From Streptomyces sp. LX-29 (GTDB taxonomy: Bacteria; Actinomycetota; Actinomycetes; Streptomycetales; Streptomycetaceae), in the NCBI RefSeq assembly GCF_029541745.1, contig NZ_CP089746.1, forward strand, positions 2,852,001 through 2,916,000: DNA of 64,000 nucleotides, in the 5' to 3' direction. Positions within the stretch are counted from its first letter, which is position 1. Each line of letters begins with the position of its first letter. The position numbers and the translations under genes were made by a program. The notes under the pieces are model-generated. The model searched no databases. It had not been told where the DNA came from and saw nothing but the letters and a program-made list of their open reading frames with translations. Below are positions 33,880 through 43,555 of the stretch, in pieces.

Positions 33880-35124
33880 GTGGTGGACGTCCAGGGCACG
33901 GTGGCGGACGGCTTCGAACCGGTTCGGGACGCCTTTGCCGAGAACTTCGCGCGGCGAGGTGAGCGGGGCGCGGCCTTCGCGCTCTACGTGGAGGGGCGCA
34001 AGGTCGTCGATCTGTGGGGCGGTGTCAGGGACGCGGACTCCGTGGCCCCGAAGCCGGACGGCGGGGTCGACACCGACGGCGGTGACAGCGAGGCCGGGGA
34101 CGCCGTGGAGCCCGCGCCGTGGACGCGGGAGACCGCGCAGGTGGTCCGTTCCGTCACCAAGGGCGTGGCCGCCGCCGTGCCGCTGCTGCTGCACCAGCGC
34201 GGCCAGCTGGACCTGGACGCCCGCGTCGGCTCGTACTGGCCCGAGTTCAAGGCCAACGGCAAGGAGCGGGTGCTGGTCCGGCACCTGCTCTCGCACCGGG
34301 CCGGGGTGCCGGCCCTGGACACCCCGCTGACCCCCGACGAGGCCGTCGACGGCGTCTCCGGGCCCCGCGCGGTCGCCGCGCAGGCGCCCGCCTGGGAGCC
34401 GGGCACCGACCACGGCTACCACGCCCAGACCTACAGCTGGCTGCTGGGCGAGCTGGTGCGCCGGGTCACCGGGCGCACCCTGGGCCGCTGGGTGGCCGAG
34501 GAGATCGCCCGGCCGCTCGGCCTGGGGCTGTGGATAGGGCTGCCGGAGTCCGAGCGCGGGCGGGTGGGCCGGATAGCCGGCGTGGAGCCGCCGGCCGCCC
34601 CGGCCACCGCCGGTGCGCCGCGGCTGCGCCCCAAGCGGTCGGTCGCGGAGGCGTACCAGGACCCGGAGTCGCTGACCCGGCGCGCCTTCGGCGCCATCGC
34701 CCCGGCCCCCGACGAGAACGACGCCGCCTACCGCGCGGCCGAGCTGGCCGCCTCCGGCGGCGTGGCCACCGCCGACGCGCTGGCCCGTTTCTACGCGGCG
34801 CTGATCGGGCCGGTCCCCTTCGGTCGCCGGCTCTTCGCCCCCGCCACCGTCACCCTGGCCCGCACCGAGGAGTCGACCGGCCCCGACCGGGTCCTCGTCG
34901 TCGGCACCCGCTTCGGCCTCGGCTACATGCTGCACGGCCCGGCCTCCCCGCTGCTGGGCCCCGGCTCCTTCGGCCACCCCGGGCGCGGCGGCTCCCTCGC
35001 CTTCGCCGACCCCGCCACCGGGGTCGGCTTCGGCTATGTCACCAACGGCATGCGGCGCGGTGTCACCGCCGACCCCCGGGCCCAGGCCCTCGTCCGGGCG
35101 GTCCGCGCGGTCGTCACCGCGTAG
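33880..35124 (+). CDS. Serine hydrolase of the beta-lactamase/class C (EstB-like) family
   Basis: 414 residues, no signal peptide, so cytosolic. The nucleophile motif SxxK is SVTK (in VVRSVTKGVAAAVPLLL, about residue 91), the second-motif Tyr is in YHAQTYSWLLGEL, and the third motif is GHPGRGGS. This group has esterase or DD-peptidase-like activity, rarely true beta-lactamase activity. A short Asp/Gly-rich insertion (about 60-80) precedes the active Ser. GGAG is 9 nt before the GTG at 33880; a second GTG follows at 33883. It lies 68 nt after nikO but is probably unrelated in function. Confidence 0.88.
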   Translation: MVDVQGTVADGFEPVRDAFAENFARRGERGAAFALYVEGRKVVDLWGGVRDADSVAPKPDGGVDTDGGDSEAGDAVEPAPWTRETAQVVRSVTKGVAAAVPLLLHQRGQLDLDARVGSYWPEFKANGKERVLVRHLLSHRAGVPALDTPLTPDEAVDGVSGPRAVAAQAPAWEPGTDHGYHAQTYSWLLGELVRRVTGRTLGRWVAEEIARPLGLGLWIGLPESERGRVGRIAGVEPPAAPATAGAPRLRPKRSVAEAYQDPESLTRRAFGAIAPAPDENDAAYRAAELAASGGVATADALARFYAALIGPVPFGRRLFAPATVTLARTEESTGPDRVLVVGTRFGLGYMLHGPASPLLGPGSFGHPGRGGSLAFADPATGVGFGYVTNGMRRGVTADPRAQALVRAVRAVVTA

Positions 35125-35499
35125 CGCCCGGCCGGCCGGGGCTGTCGTCCCGGCCCGGCGCCGGCCGCGCGGGACGCGCCCCGGCAGCCCGCCGGCTGGG
35201 GAGCGCCCCGGTGGCCCACCCCGCGCGGTTCGCGGGGTCCGGGGCGACCTGATCGCGCCGGGCACCGTCCGCGCCCCCGGCGGGCGCCGGGCGGCGACTG
35301 AGCGAGACGACCGCGCCGGCCGCCCTCGGTCGCGTCGGCCGCCGTACGGCCCCGGGTTCGGCGTGCGTGCGGTTCCCGGGTCCGTCCGTACGCTCCCCGG
35401 GAGCGTCGTGCACCCCGCGCGAAACGGCCGCGGCGGCCCCCGCTCGATGAGCGAGGACCGCCGCGGCGATCTGTCGTGTCGGCCGGTGGCCGAACGGGT
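35125..35499. other. Intergenic region between convergent genes, no gene seen
   Basis: This GC-rich stretch shows no gene with normal codon bias. It contains the large hairpin at 35427-35467 and nothing else I can support. Confidence 0.5.
35427..35467. terminator. Bidirectional terminator hairpin
   Basis: A 10-bp perfect outer stem (GCCGCGGCGG with CCGCCGCGGC) and an inner CGCTC/GAGCG stem form one long hairpin 33 nt past the MMPL stop, with the serine-hydrolase gene on the other side. Confidence 0.7.
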
Positions 35500-37746
35500 T
35501 CAGACGCGGGTCAGCTCCGCGTCGTCCGCGTCACCCTGCCGCTGAGCGGCGGCGGAGGACTCGGTGGAGAGCTGCTTCTGGAGCTGCTCACCCTCGACGT
35601 CGACGTTGGGCAGGACCTTGTCCAGCCACTTCGGCAGCCACCAGGCGGACTTGCCGAGCAGCGCCATGACGGCCGGGACGATGGTCATACGGACGATGAA
35701 GGCGTCGAAGAGGACCGCGATGGCGAGGCCGAAGCCGATCATCTTGACCATCGACTCGGGGGAGCCGATGAAGCCGGCGAAGACGGCGATCATGATGACC
35801 GCGGCGGCGGCGACCACGCGGGCGCCGTGCCGGAAGCCGGTGACGATCGCGTCGGACGGGCTCTCGCCGTGGACGAACGCCTCGCGCATCCGGGTGACCA
35901 GGAAGACCTCGTAGTCCATCGCCAGACCGAACACCACACCGATCATGAAGATCGGCATCATGCTCATGATCGGGCCGGTCTCCTCGACGGCGAAGAGGCT
36001 CGCGCCCCAACCCCACTGGAAGACCGCGACCACCGCGCCGAGCGCCGCGACCACCGAGAGCAGGAAGCCCAGGGCCGCCTTCAGCGGGACCAGCACCGAG
36101 CGGAAGACCGCCATCAGCAGCAGGAAGGCCAGGCCGACGACGAGCGCCAGATACGGCAGCAGCGCGTCCTGCAGCTTCTTGGAGATGTCGATGTTCATCG
36201 CCGTGGTGCCGGTGACCAGGACCTCGGCGCCGGTGTCGGCCTGGATCTTGTCGGCCTCGTCACGGATGTCCGCGACGAGCTCCTCGGTGTCGTGGCTGCT
36301 CGGCTTGTACTTGGAGATGACCGTGAGCATCGCCGCGTCGCCGGCCTTGTTGTACGACTGCGGGGTGACCGGGGAGACCATGGCCGCGCCCTTGAGGCCG
36401 GAGATGGCCTTGGCGGCCTTCTCGACCGACCCCTTGCGGTCCTTGGCGTCCTTGACGTCGATGGCGACCATCAGCGGGCCGTTGAGACCGGGGCCGAAGC
36501 CCTCGGAGACCAGGTCGTATGCCTTGCGCTTGGTGGAGCTGGTGGGCTGGTAGCCGTCGTCCGGCAGGCCGAGCTCCAGGCTGCCCGCCGGGATGGCGGC
36601 GGCACCGAGGCCGATGACGCCCAGCGCCAGGATGGCGATCGGGCGACGCAGGATGAGGCGCGCCCAGCGGGTGCCCGCGTTCGGCTTGTCGGAGCTGGCG
36701 TAGGAGCCCGTCTCCTCCTTGCGCCGACGGGCCTTGCGACCCCAGATGCGCTTGCCGGCGAAGCCCAGCAGCGCGGGGATGAGGCTGATGGCGATCAGGA
36801 CCGCGATGGCGACCGTGCCCGCGGCGGCGAAGCCCATCTTGGACAGCACCGGGATGTTGACCACGGCCAGGCCCGCCAGGGCGATGACGACGGTCAGACC
36901 GGCGAAGACCACCGCGGAGCCCGCGGTGCCCACGGCCCGGCCGGCCGCCTCCTCGCCTTCCCGACCCTCGGCCAGCTCGGCGCGGTAGCGGGAGACGATG
37001 AACAGGGCGTAGTCGATGCCGACCGCGAGGCCGATCATCATCGCCAGCGTCGAGGTGGTGCTGGACAGCCCCAGCGTCGAGGCCAGCGCGGTGATCGAGG
37101 AGATGCCGATACCGACGCCCATGATGGCGGTCAGCAGCGGCATACCGGCCGCGAGCAGCGAGCCGAAGGTGATGGCGAGCACGACCGCGGAGATGGCGAT
37201 GCCGATGATCTCCGTGGAGCCCTGCTCGGGCATCTCCTCCAGCGCGTCACCGCCGATCTCCACCTGGAGGCCGCCGTCGCGGGCCTTCTTGCCCGCGTCC
37301 TTCAGCGCCTCCTTGGAGTCCTTGTCCATCTCCATGGCGTTGACCTTGTAGGTGGTCAGGATGTACGCCGTGGAGCCGTCCTTGCTGACGGCGTTGGACG
37401 TGAAGGGGTCGGCGACCGAGGCGATCTCGTCGGAGCCCTTGGTCAGGTCCTTGATGACCTCGTCGACCTTGGCCTTGTTGGCCTTGTCGGTCATCTTCTG
37501 ACCGTCCGGCGCCCGGAAGACCACGCGCGCGGTGGCGCCCTCGGCGCTGATGTCGGGGAAGCGCTCTTCCAGGAGGTCGAAGGCCTTCTGGGCTTCGGTG
37601 CCGGGCACGGAGAAGTCGTCGTTGCCGGGCGGGGTGGCGGTACCGGCGCCGACTCCCGCGACCACCAGGAGTGCCACCCAGATCAAGGCGACGAATCGTC
37701 GCCTTCTGAATGCGAAACGGCCGAGTTTATAAAGGAAGGTGGCCAC
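35500..37746 (-). CDS. MMPL family RND-type exporter
   Basis: 748 residues, two repeats each with one helix, a large external domain and five more helices. Seen: FAFRRRRFVALIWVALLVV at the N-terminus, IGLAVGIDYALFIVSRYRAEL in repeat 1 and IFMIGVVFGLAMDYEVFLVTRMREAFVHG in repeat 2, both with the Asp-Tyr pairs used for proton relay in MmpL proteins. It probably exports a lipid or hydrophobic metabolite. The GTG at 37746 has GGGAG 11 nt upstream. The TetR gene directly upstream on the same strand is its likely regulator. Confidence 0.93.
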   Translation of the reverse strand: MATFLYKLGRFAFRRRRFVALIWVALLVVAGVGAGTATPPGNDDFSVPGTEAQKAFDLLEERFPDISAEGATARVVFRAPDGQKMTDKANKAKVDEVIKDLTKGSDEIASVADPFTSNAVSKDGSTAYILTTYKVNAMEMDKDSKEALKDAGKKARDGGLQVEIGGDALEEMPEQGSTEIIGIAISAVVLAITFGSLLAAGMPLLTAIMGVGIGISSITALASTLGLSSTTSTLAMMIGLAVGIDYALFIVSRYRAELAEGREGEEAAGRAVGTAGSAVVFAGLTVVIALAGLAVVNIPVLSKMGFAAAGTVAIAVLIAISLIPALLGFAGKRIWGRKARRRKEETGSYASSDKPNAGTRWARLILRRPIAILALGVIGLGAAAIPAGSLELGLPDDGYQPTSSTKRKAYDLVSEGFGPGLNGPLMVAIDVKDAKDRKGSVEKAAKAISGLKGAAMVSPVTPQSYNKAGDAAMLTVISKYKPSSHDTEELVADIRDEADKIQADTGAEVLVTGTTAMNIDISKKLQDALLPYLALVVGLAFLLLMAVFRSVLVPLKAALGFLLSVVAALGAVVAVFQWGWGASLFAVEETGPIMSMMPIFMIGVVFGLAMDYEVFLVTRMREAFVHGESPSDAIVTGFRHGARVVAAAAVIMIAVFAGFIGSPESMVKMIGFGLAIAVLFDAFIVRMTIVPAVMALLGKSAWWLPKWLDKVLPNVDVEGEQLQKQLSTESSAAAQRQGDADDAELTRV

Positions 37747-37831
37747 GAGGAGAGACGCTCCCGTCGTATAGACAAATAGCAGGCTGCGGAGAACCAGCCC
37801 GGCGACGAGAGCGGCGCGCCAGGTGGCGTGG

Positions 37832-37865
37832 GTGTGCGGTTGTCGGTGTGCGGTTGTCGGTGTGC
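37832..37865. repeat. 14-bp tandem repeat between the TetR and MMPL genes
   Basis: GTGTGCGGTTGTCG is repeated exactly twice (37832-37845, 37846-37859) and begins a third time (GTGTGC). It lies just past the TetR stop and may be slippage-prone or part of MMPL promoter control. Confidence 0.7.
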
Positions 37866-37879
37866 CACTGGGGAGAGGC

Positions 37880-38479
37880 TCAGGCGCCGAGAGCGGGGAG
37901 GATCACGGCGTCGATATAGGTGAGCAGATAGTCGGCGTCCGCCGTCCGGTCGTCGATCAAGGGACGTGCGACGAATGCGCCGCACAGCATGTGCGGCACA
38001 TAACCGAGGGCGGGCGCGTCCGCGGCGATCTCGCCGCGGTCGACGGCGCGCTTCAACAGCGCGTCAAGGGCGGCGACCTCGGGGGCGATCAACAGCTCCC
38101 GCAGCGCCTGACTCAGGTCCGGATACTCATGGGTGGCATGGGCGAGACCCCGCATGAGGGCCGCGTCCTGCTCAGTCCTGTCACTCCCACAGATCACCAC
38201 CTCACGCAGGTCGCCACGGAGCGACCCGGTGTCGATGTTCTCCAGCGGAACCGGCTTGGTGTGCCGCAGTGCGGTGGCCACCAACTGCGGCTTGCTTTCC
38301 CACTGTCGATAGAGTGTTGCCTTGCTGGAGCGCGTACGCGCGGCGATGGCATCCATCGTCAAGGCGGCGTAGCCGACCTCCCGGAGGAGCTCGACCACCG
38401 CCTCGTACAGCTCGCTCTCCCGCTCAGGGGTGAGCCGGCTGCGGCGTGTACGGGGCTTGACCCCCTGCACGGTCGGCAT
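37880..38479 (-). CDS. TetR family regulator, probable repressor of the MMPL exporter
   Basis: 199 residues. The helix-turn-helix lies about residues 19-65 (ELYEAVVELLREVGYAALTMDAIAARTRSSKATLYRQWESKPQLV). The C-terminal part is the helical ligand domain of the AcrR/C-terminal type seen with drug exporters. The ATG at 38479 follows GGGGGT; an upstream start at 38512 has no site. Its promoter carries an ACGAAAC-G-GTTTCGT operator at 38522-38536, consistent with autoregulation. The MMPL gene begins 133 nt downstream. Confidence 0.86.
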   Translation of the reverse strand: MPTVQGVKPRTRRSRLTPERESELYEAVVELLREVGYAALTMDAIAARTRSSKATLYRQWESKPQLVATALRHTKPVPLENIDTGSLRGDLREVVICGSDRTEQDAALMRGLAHATHEYPDLSQALRELLIAPEVAALDALLKRAVDRGEIAADAPALGYVPHMLCGAFVARPLIDDRTADADYLLTYIDAVILPALGA

Positions 38480-38518
38480 GGCGCGCACCCCCTGGCTCCA
38501 GCCTCGGATCAAGACATC

Positions 38519-38539
38519 CGAACGAAACGGTTTCGTACG
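38519..38539. promoter_or_regulatory. Inverted repeat, likely TetR operator
   Basis: ACGAAAC-G-GTTTCGT has perfect 7-bp arms, flanked by further matching CG/CG bases at both ends. A TACACT box on the minus strand (38545-38550) lies just upstream, so the repeat would cover the TetR transcription start. It may also affect the divergent tricorn gene. Confidence 0.6.
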
Positions 38540-38653
38540 CTTAAAGTGTACGTCATACCGTCTACCGCCGCGCGCGATTATGTGCTCGTACGCCGGTGTC
38601 GTCGGTCACAGAACCGAGTTGCCGTCGTTGCCACAGCCCGAAAGCATGGGAGT

Positions 38654-41600
38654 GTGAGCGACGCACGCGGGGCCTCCGGCCCGCTCGAAGCGACACCGTC
38701 CGCATCCGTGCCCGGTGGGCCGGGTGGCGGCGCGCCGAGGGCCCGGGGGACGGACGCGAGCGGCGGGGCGTATCTGCGCTATCCGCACCTCCACGGCGAT
38801 CTCATGTGCTTCGCGACCGAGGACGACCTGTGGCTGGCGCCGCTGGCGGGCCCCGGAGAGCCGGCCGGCCGGGCCTGGCGGCTGACGGTGGACCGGACCC
38901 GGGTCGGCCACCCCCGCTTCTCCCCGGACGGGAGCCGGATCGCCTTCACCACCTGGCGCAGCCTCGACCCGGAGATCCATCTGGTCCCGACGGAGGGCGG
39001 ATCGGCGCGGCGACTCTCGTACTGGGGCAGCGCCGACACGCGGGTGTGCGGGTGGACGCCGCCGGAGAACGGGGTCGCGCACATCCTCGCCGTCAGCTCG
39101 CACGGCCAGCCCTTCCCGTACTTCTCCTGGGCCTACAAGGTGCCCACCGACGGCAGCCCCGGCGGCCGGCTGCCCTGGGGGCCGGTCTCCGACATCGCGG
39201 TCGCGGACGTCGCGGGCGAGCACCGGACGCTGCTGCTCACCGGCAAGCCGCCGCACGAGCCGGCCTCCTGGAAGCGCTACCGCGGCGGCGCGATGGGGCG
39301 CATGTGGCTGCACGGCGCCCGGCTCCTGCCGGACCTGTACGGACACCTGGACGCGCCGATGTTCGTCGGCGACCGGATCGCCTTCCTCTCCGACCACGAG
39401 GGCGTGGGCAACCTCTACTCCTGCCTTCCCGACGGCACCGACCTGCGCCGCCACACCGACCACGAGGACTTCTACGCCCGGCACGCCGCCACCGACGGCT
39501 CGCGGGTGATCTACCAGTGCGCCGGCGACCTGTGGCTGGTGGAGGACCTGGCGCCGCGGGCCCGGCCGCGCCGGCTGGAGGTGCGGCTGGGCGGGCCGCG
39601 CGCCGGGCGGCGGCGCTATCAGGTGCCGGCCGCCGCGCACGTCGACTCGCTGGCGGTGGACACCACCGGCCGGGCGAGCGCGGTGTGCGTGCGCGGCAGC
39701 CTGTACTGGCTGACCCACCGGGACGGGCCCGCGCGGTCGCTGGTGGACACCCCGGGGGTGCGGGTGCGGATGCCGGAGATGCTGGCGGCCAGCGGAGAGG
39801 TCGCCTACGTCACCGACGCCGAGGGCGAGGACGCCATCGAGATCGGCCAGCTGCCGCGCGCCGCCGGGCCGGGGCGACCGCGCCGACTGGCCGTGGGGCG
39901 GCTTGGCCGGGTGCACGAGCTGGTCGCCTCCCCGGACGGCAGGCGGCTGGCGGTGGCCGCGCACGACGGCCGGCTGCTGCTGATCACCCTGGCCGACGCG
40001 GTCGGCGGCGAGGGCGTGACCGCGGGCGTGGCCGCGGAAGGCGACACCGAAGGCGAGACCGAGGCGACAGCGGCGGCGACAGCGGGGGACGAGGTCAGCG
40101 AGCTGATCCGCTCCCCCAACGGCCCGGTACGGGACCTGGCCTTCTCTCCCGACTCCGACTGGCTCGCCTGGTCCCACCCCGGCATCGGCCGCACCCTGCG
40201 TCAGATCAAGATCGCCAGGCTGCAGGACCGCACCGTCGTGGACGTCACCGACGGGCGCTTCGAGGACGAGAACCCGGTGTTCACCCGCGACGGCCGCTAT
40301 CTGGCGTTCCTGTCCTGGCGCGGCTTCGACCCCGTCTACGACGTGCACACCGGCGACCTGTCGTTCCCGCTGGGCTGCCGCCCCTATCTGGTGCCCCTGT
40401 CCTCGGCTACCCCCTCCCCCTTCGCGCTCTCCCCCGAGGGTCGGCCGGCGGCCGGCGGACTGGACCCGGACGAGGCCGTGCCCGAGGGCGACGGGCATGT
40501 GATGGTCGAGGTGGAGGGGCTGGCGAGCCGGGTGACGGTGTTCCCGGTGGCCGCCTCGAAGTACTCGGCGCTGTGCCCGGTGGCCGGCGGCGGGCTGGTC
40601 TGGCTGCGCTGGCCGATCTCCGGCGCGCTCGGCGAGACCTTCGCCAACCCCACCGACACCTCCGGCCGCCCCACCCTGGAACACTTCGACCTCGCCAAGG
40701 CCAAGCGCGCCGAACTCAGCAGCAGCCTGGACTGGTTCGTCGTCAGCGGCGACGGCTCCCGGATGGTGCTCAACGACGAGGGCGAGCTCCGCGCGGTGCC
40801 GGCCACCGAGTCCGGCGACAGCGACTCCACCGTCTACATCGACATGCGGCGCATCCAGCACGAGGTCGACCCCGCGGCCGAGTGGCGCCAGGCGTATGCG
40901 GAGGCGGGCCGCATCGTCCGCGCGTACTTCTGGGACCCGGGGATGTCCGGCGTCGACTGGGACGGGGTGTTGGAGCAATACCGCCCGCTGGTCGAACGGG
41001 TCGCCTCCCCCGACGAGTTCGCCGACCTGCTGCGTGAGGTCCTGGGCGAGCTGGGCACCTCGCACGCCTATGTCGTCCCGGCCCGGCGCAACGAGGGTCC
41101 ACGCCACTACCAGCGCCCCATCGGGCTGCTCGGCGTCAACTTCGTCCGCACCAAGGAGGGCGCCTGGACGCTGGGTCGGATCCTGCCCGGCGAGTCCTCC
41201 GACTCACGCGCCCGCTCCCCGCTGGCCGGCTCCGGCATTCGCGAGGGGGCCCTGCTCACCCATGTCGACGGGCGGCCGGTGGACCCGGTCACCGGCCCGT
41301 CCCCGCTGCTGGCCGCCGCCGGCGGCACCACCGTGGAGCTCACCTTCGCCTCGCCCGACGGCGCCGGTCCGCCGCGCCGGGTGGCCATCATGCCGCTGAT
41401 CGACGACCGGCCGCTGCGCTACCAGCACTGGGTCGCCAAGCGCCGCGCGGTGGTGCGGGAGTTGAGCGGCGGCAAGTGCGGCTACCTCCACATCCCCGAC
41501 ATGGGCGGCTCCGGCTGGGCGCAGTTCAACCGCGATCTGCGCCGCGAGATGTCGCTGCCCACACTGATCGTGGACGTCCGCGGCAACGCCGGCGGCAACA

Positions 41601-42106
41601 TCAGCGAGCTGGTGGTGGAGAAGCTCACCCGCACCATCATGGGCTGGGACCTCACCCGCGACGCCCGGCCGGTCTCGTACACCAGCAACGCCCCGCGCGG
41701 CCCGATCGTCGCCGTCGCCGACGAGATGACCTCGTCCGACGGCGACATGATCACCGCCGCCTTCCGGCTGCTCGGCATCGGCCCCGTCGTCGGCCTGCGC
41801 ACCTGGGGCGGCGTCGTCGGCATGACCGGCCGCCACCGACTCATCGACGGGACGGCGATCACCGTGCCGATGAACGCGGCCTGGTTCGAGGCTTACGGCT
41901 GGGGTGTGGAGAACCACGGCGTGGAGCCCGACATCGAGGTGGAGCGCACCCCGCTGGACTGGGCCGAGGGCCGCCACAAGCAACTCGACGACGCCGTCCG
42001 CGTCGCCCTGGACCTGCTGGACCGCCACGGCTCCGCCGAGCCCCCGGACTACTCGAACGTCCCGGACCGGCGCCGCCCGAAACTGCCGCCGCGGGCGGGT
42101 GACTAG
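38654..42106 (+). CDS. Tricorn protease
   Basis: 1150 residues, giant cytosolic serine protease that trims peptides from the proteasome. An N-terminal extension of about 35 low-complexity residues precedes AYLRYPHLHGDLMCFATEDDLW. Six-blade and seven-blade beta-propellers cover about 40-360 and 360-730. A PDZ-like region follows and then the catalytic core. Likely catalytic residues by comparison with tricorn are His804 (GTSHAY), Ser1028-Asp1029 (TSSDGD) and Glu1086 (ENHGVEPD). An Ala/Glu/Thr-rich insertion lies near 455-475. The GTG at 38654 is the best-supported start, though the ribosome site (GGGAG) is very close. Divergent from the TetR gene. Confidence 0.92.
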   Translation: MSDARGASGPLEATPSASVPGGPGGGAPRARGTDASGGAYLRYPHLHGDLMCFATEDDLWLAPLAGPGEPAGRAWRLTVDRTRVGHPRFSPDGSRIAFTTWRSLDPEIHLVPTEGGSARRLSYWGSADTRVCGWTPPENGVAHILAVSSHGQPFPYFSWAYKVPTDGSPGGRLPWGPVSDIAVADVAGEHRTLLLTGKPPHEPASWKRYRGGAMGRMWLHGARLLPDLYGHLDAPMFVGDRIAFLSDHEGVGNLYSCLPDGTDLRRHTDHEDFYARHAATDGSRVIYQCAGDLWLVEDLAPRARPRRLEVRLGGPRAGRRRYQVPAAAHVDSLAVDTTGRASAVCVRGSLYWLTHRDGPARSLVDTPGVRVRMPEMLAASGEVAYVTDAEGEDAIEIGQLPRAAGPGRPRRLAVGRLGRVHELVASPDGRRLAVAAHDGRLLLITLADAVGGEGVTAGVAAEGDTEGETEATAAATAGDEVSELIRSPNGPVRDLAFSPDSDWLAWSHPGIGRTLRQIKIARLQDRTVVDVTDGRFEDENPVFTRDGRYLAFLSWRGFDPVYDVHTGDLSFPLGCRPYLVPLSSATPSPFALSPEGRPAAGGLDPDEAVPEGDGHVMVEVEGLASRVTVFPVAASKYSALCPVAGGGLVWLRWPISGALGETFANPTDTSGRPTLEHFDLAKAKRAELSSSLDWFVVSGDGSRMVLNDEGELRAVPATESGDSDSTVYIDMRRIQHEVDPAAEWRQAYAEAGRIVRAYFWDPGMSGVDWDGVLEQYRPLVERVASPDEFADLLREVLGELGTSHAYVVPARRNEGPRHYQRPIGLLGVNFVRTKEGAWTLGRILPGESSDSRARSPLAGSGIREGALLTHVDGRPVDPVTGPSPLLAAAGGTTVELTFASPDGAGPPRRVAIMPLIDDRPLRYQHWVAKRRAVVRELSGGKCGYLHIPDMGGSGWAQFNRDLRREMSLPTLIVDVRGNAGGNISELVVEKLTRTIMGWDLTRDARPVSYTSNAPRGPIVAVADEMTSSDGDMITAAFRLLGIGPVVGLRTWGGVVGMTGRHRLIDGTAITVPMNAAWFEAYGWGVENHGVEPDIEVERTPLDWAEGRHKQLDDAVRVALDLLDRHGSAEPPDYSNVPDRRRPKLPPRAGD

Positions 42107-42195
42107 CACCCTCCGAGGCACCGTCCGGGGCACCATCTCGGCCGGCGGGCATAGCAGATGCTAAGGCGCCAATCCGGCTGCCGGCGGGCAGCGAC

Positions 42196-42229
42196 CAGGG
42201 GCGCACCCCGTCACCGGGATGCGCCCCTG
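42196..42229. terminator. Bidirectional terminator hairpin
   Basis: CAGGGGCGCA pairs with TGCGCCCCTG, and an inner CCCG/CGGG pair extends the stem with one mismatch. It lies between the tricorn gene and a convergent small gene. Confidence 0.8.
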
Positions 42230-42278
42230 AGCAGCACAGGTTGTAGGTGCACCTGGGGGTGCGCCTCAGAGGCCGCCG

Positions 42279-42527
<249 letters not shown>

Positions 42528-42604
42528 CGAAGTCACTCCTCAGTGGCTGGGGGTTGGGCCTCGATCAGCCTGACATGCCAGAACATAGGGCGCATTTCGA
42601 TCAG

Positions 42605-43555
42605 TCACGCACGGTCACGCTCCGCCGCCGCGGTCTCGTCGCGAGGCCGTCCCGCGCGCGGGACGGCCGTCCGCTCCCGGCGTGCCCGCTCGTCCGCCGC
42701 GCCGCCCGCGCCCACCAGCCCGCCGCGCGCCTCGCCCACGCGCGGCCCGAAGCGGCGCATCTCGCGCTGCCCGCCGAGGCCGATCAGGGTCGGCAGCGCG
42801 CCGCGCAGCGGCTGCATCCCGCGCAGCCACCACTGCGCGTACACCTGCGCGGACCGGCGCTCGATGCCGGCGACGAGCCGGTCGACGGCCGGGCCCAGCG
42901 GGTAGGTGCGGTTGGCCGGCCACGGCAGCCGGGCGCGCAGCTCGCGCATCACCGCGTCCTGGTCGGCGCCGCGCACCATGTCGGTGTCCGTCCAGCTCAG
43001 ATAGCCGACGCCGACCCGTACGCCACGGTGGCCGACCTCCGCGCGCAGGCTGTGCGCGAACGCCTCGACACCCGCCTTGGAGGCGCAGTACGCCGTCATC
43101 ATCGGGGTGGGCGCGAGCGCGGCCAGCGAGGCTATCTGAAGGAGGTAGCCGCGGCTCTCCAGCAGCGCGGGCAGGAAGGCGCGCGCGGTGGTGGCGCTGC
43201 CCAGCAGGTTGACCTCGACCACCCGCCGCCAGGCGGCCTCGTCGGAGCCCAGGAAGGGTCCGCCGATGGCGACTCCGGCGTTGGCGACGACGACGTCCAC
43301 CCGTCCGAAGCGCTCCCGCACCTCGGCCGCCACGCGGGTCATCGCCTCGTGGTCGGTGACGTCGGCGTGCCAGTGGCCGCACGTGGTGTGGAGCCGGTCG
43401 GCCACCTTCTCCAACTCGTCCGGCTCCAGGCCGACGAGGGCCACCGTGGCGCCCCGCGCGGACAGCTTGCGGGCCAGCAGCTCGCCGACGCCGCGCGCCG
43501 CGCCGGTCACCACCGCGACCCGCCCCTCCAGGGGTCCGTTCCCGCCGCCGCTCAT
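42605..43555 (-). CDS. Short-chain dehydrogenase/reductase (SadH-like)
   Basis: 316 residues. Classical SDR with cofactor motif TGAARGVG (17-24), NAG motif (ANAG, about 91-94), Ser143 and the pair Tyr156 and Lys160 (YCASK). The C-terminal 60 residues beyond the fold are Arg/Glu/Ala-rich. It is the last gene of a BVMO-hydrolase-SDR operon and overlaps the hydrolase by ATGA. In the mycobacterial mymA operon the same three activities occur together (mymA, lipR, sadH), suggesting oxidation of an alcohol or ketone in a lipid-like substrate. Confidence 0.88.
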   Translation of the reverse strand: MSGGGNGPLEGRVAVVTGAARGVGELLARKLSARGATVALVGLEPDELEKVADRLHTTCGHWHADVTDHEAMTRVAAEVRERFGRVDVVVANAGVAIGGPFLGSDEAAWRRVVEVNLLGSATTARAFLPALLESRGYLLQIASLAALAPTPMMTAYCASKAGVEAFAHSLRAEVGHRGVRVGVGYLSWTDTDMVRGADQDAVMRELRARLPWPANRTYPLGPAVDRLVAGIERRSAQVYAQWWLRGMQPLRGALPTLIGLGGQREMRRFGPRVGEARGGLVGAGGAADERARRERTAVPRAGRPRDETAAAERDRA

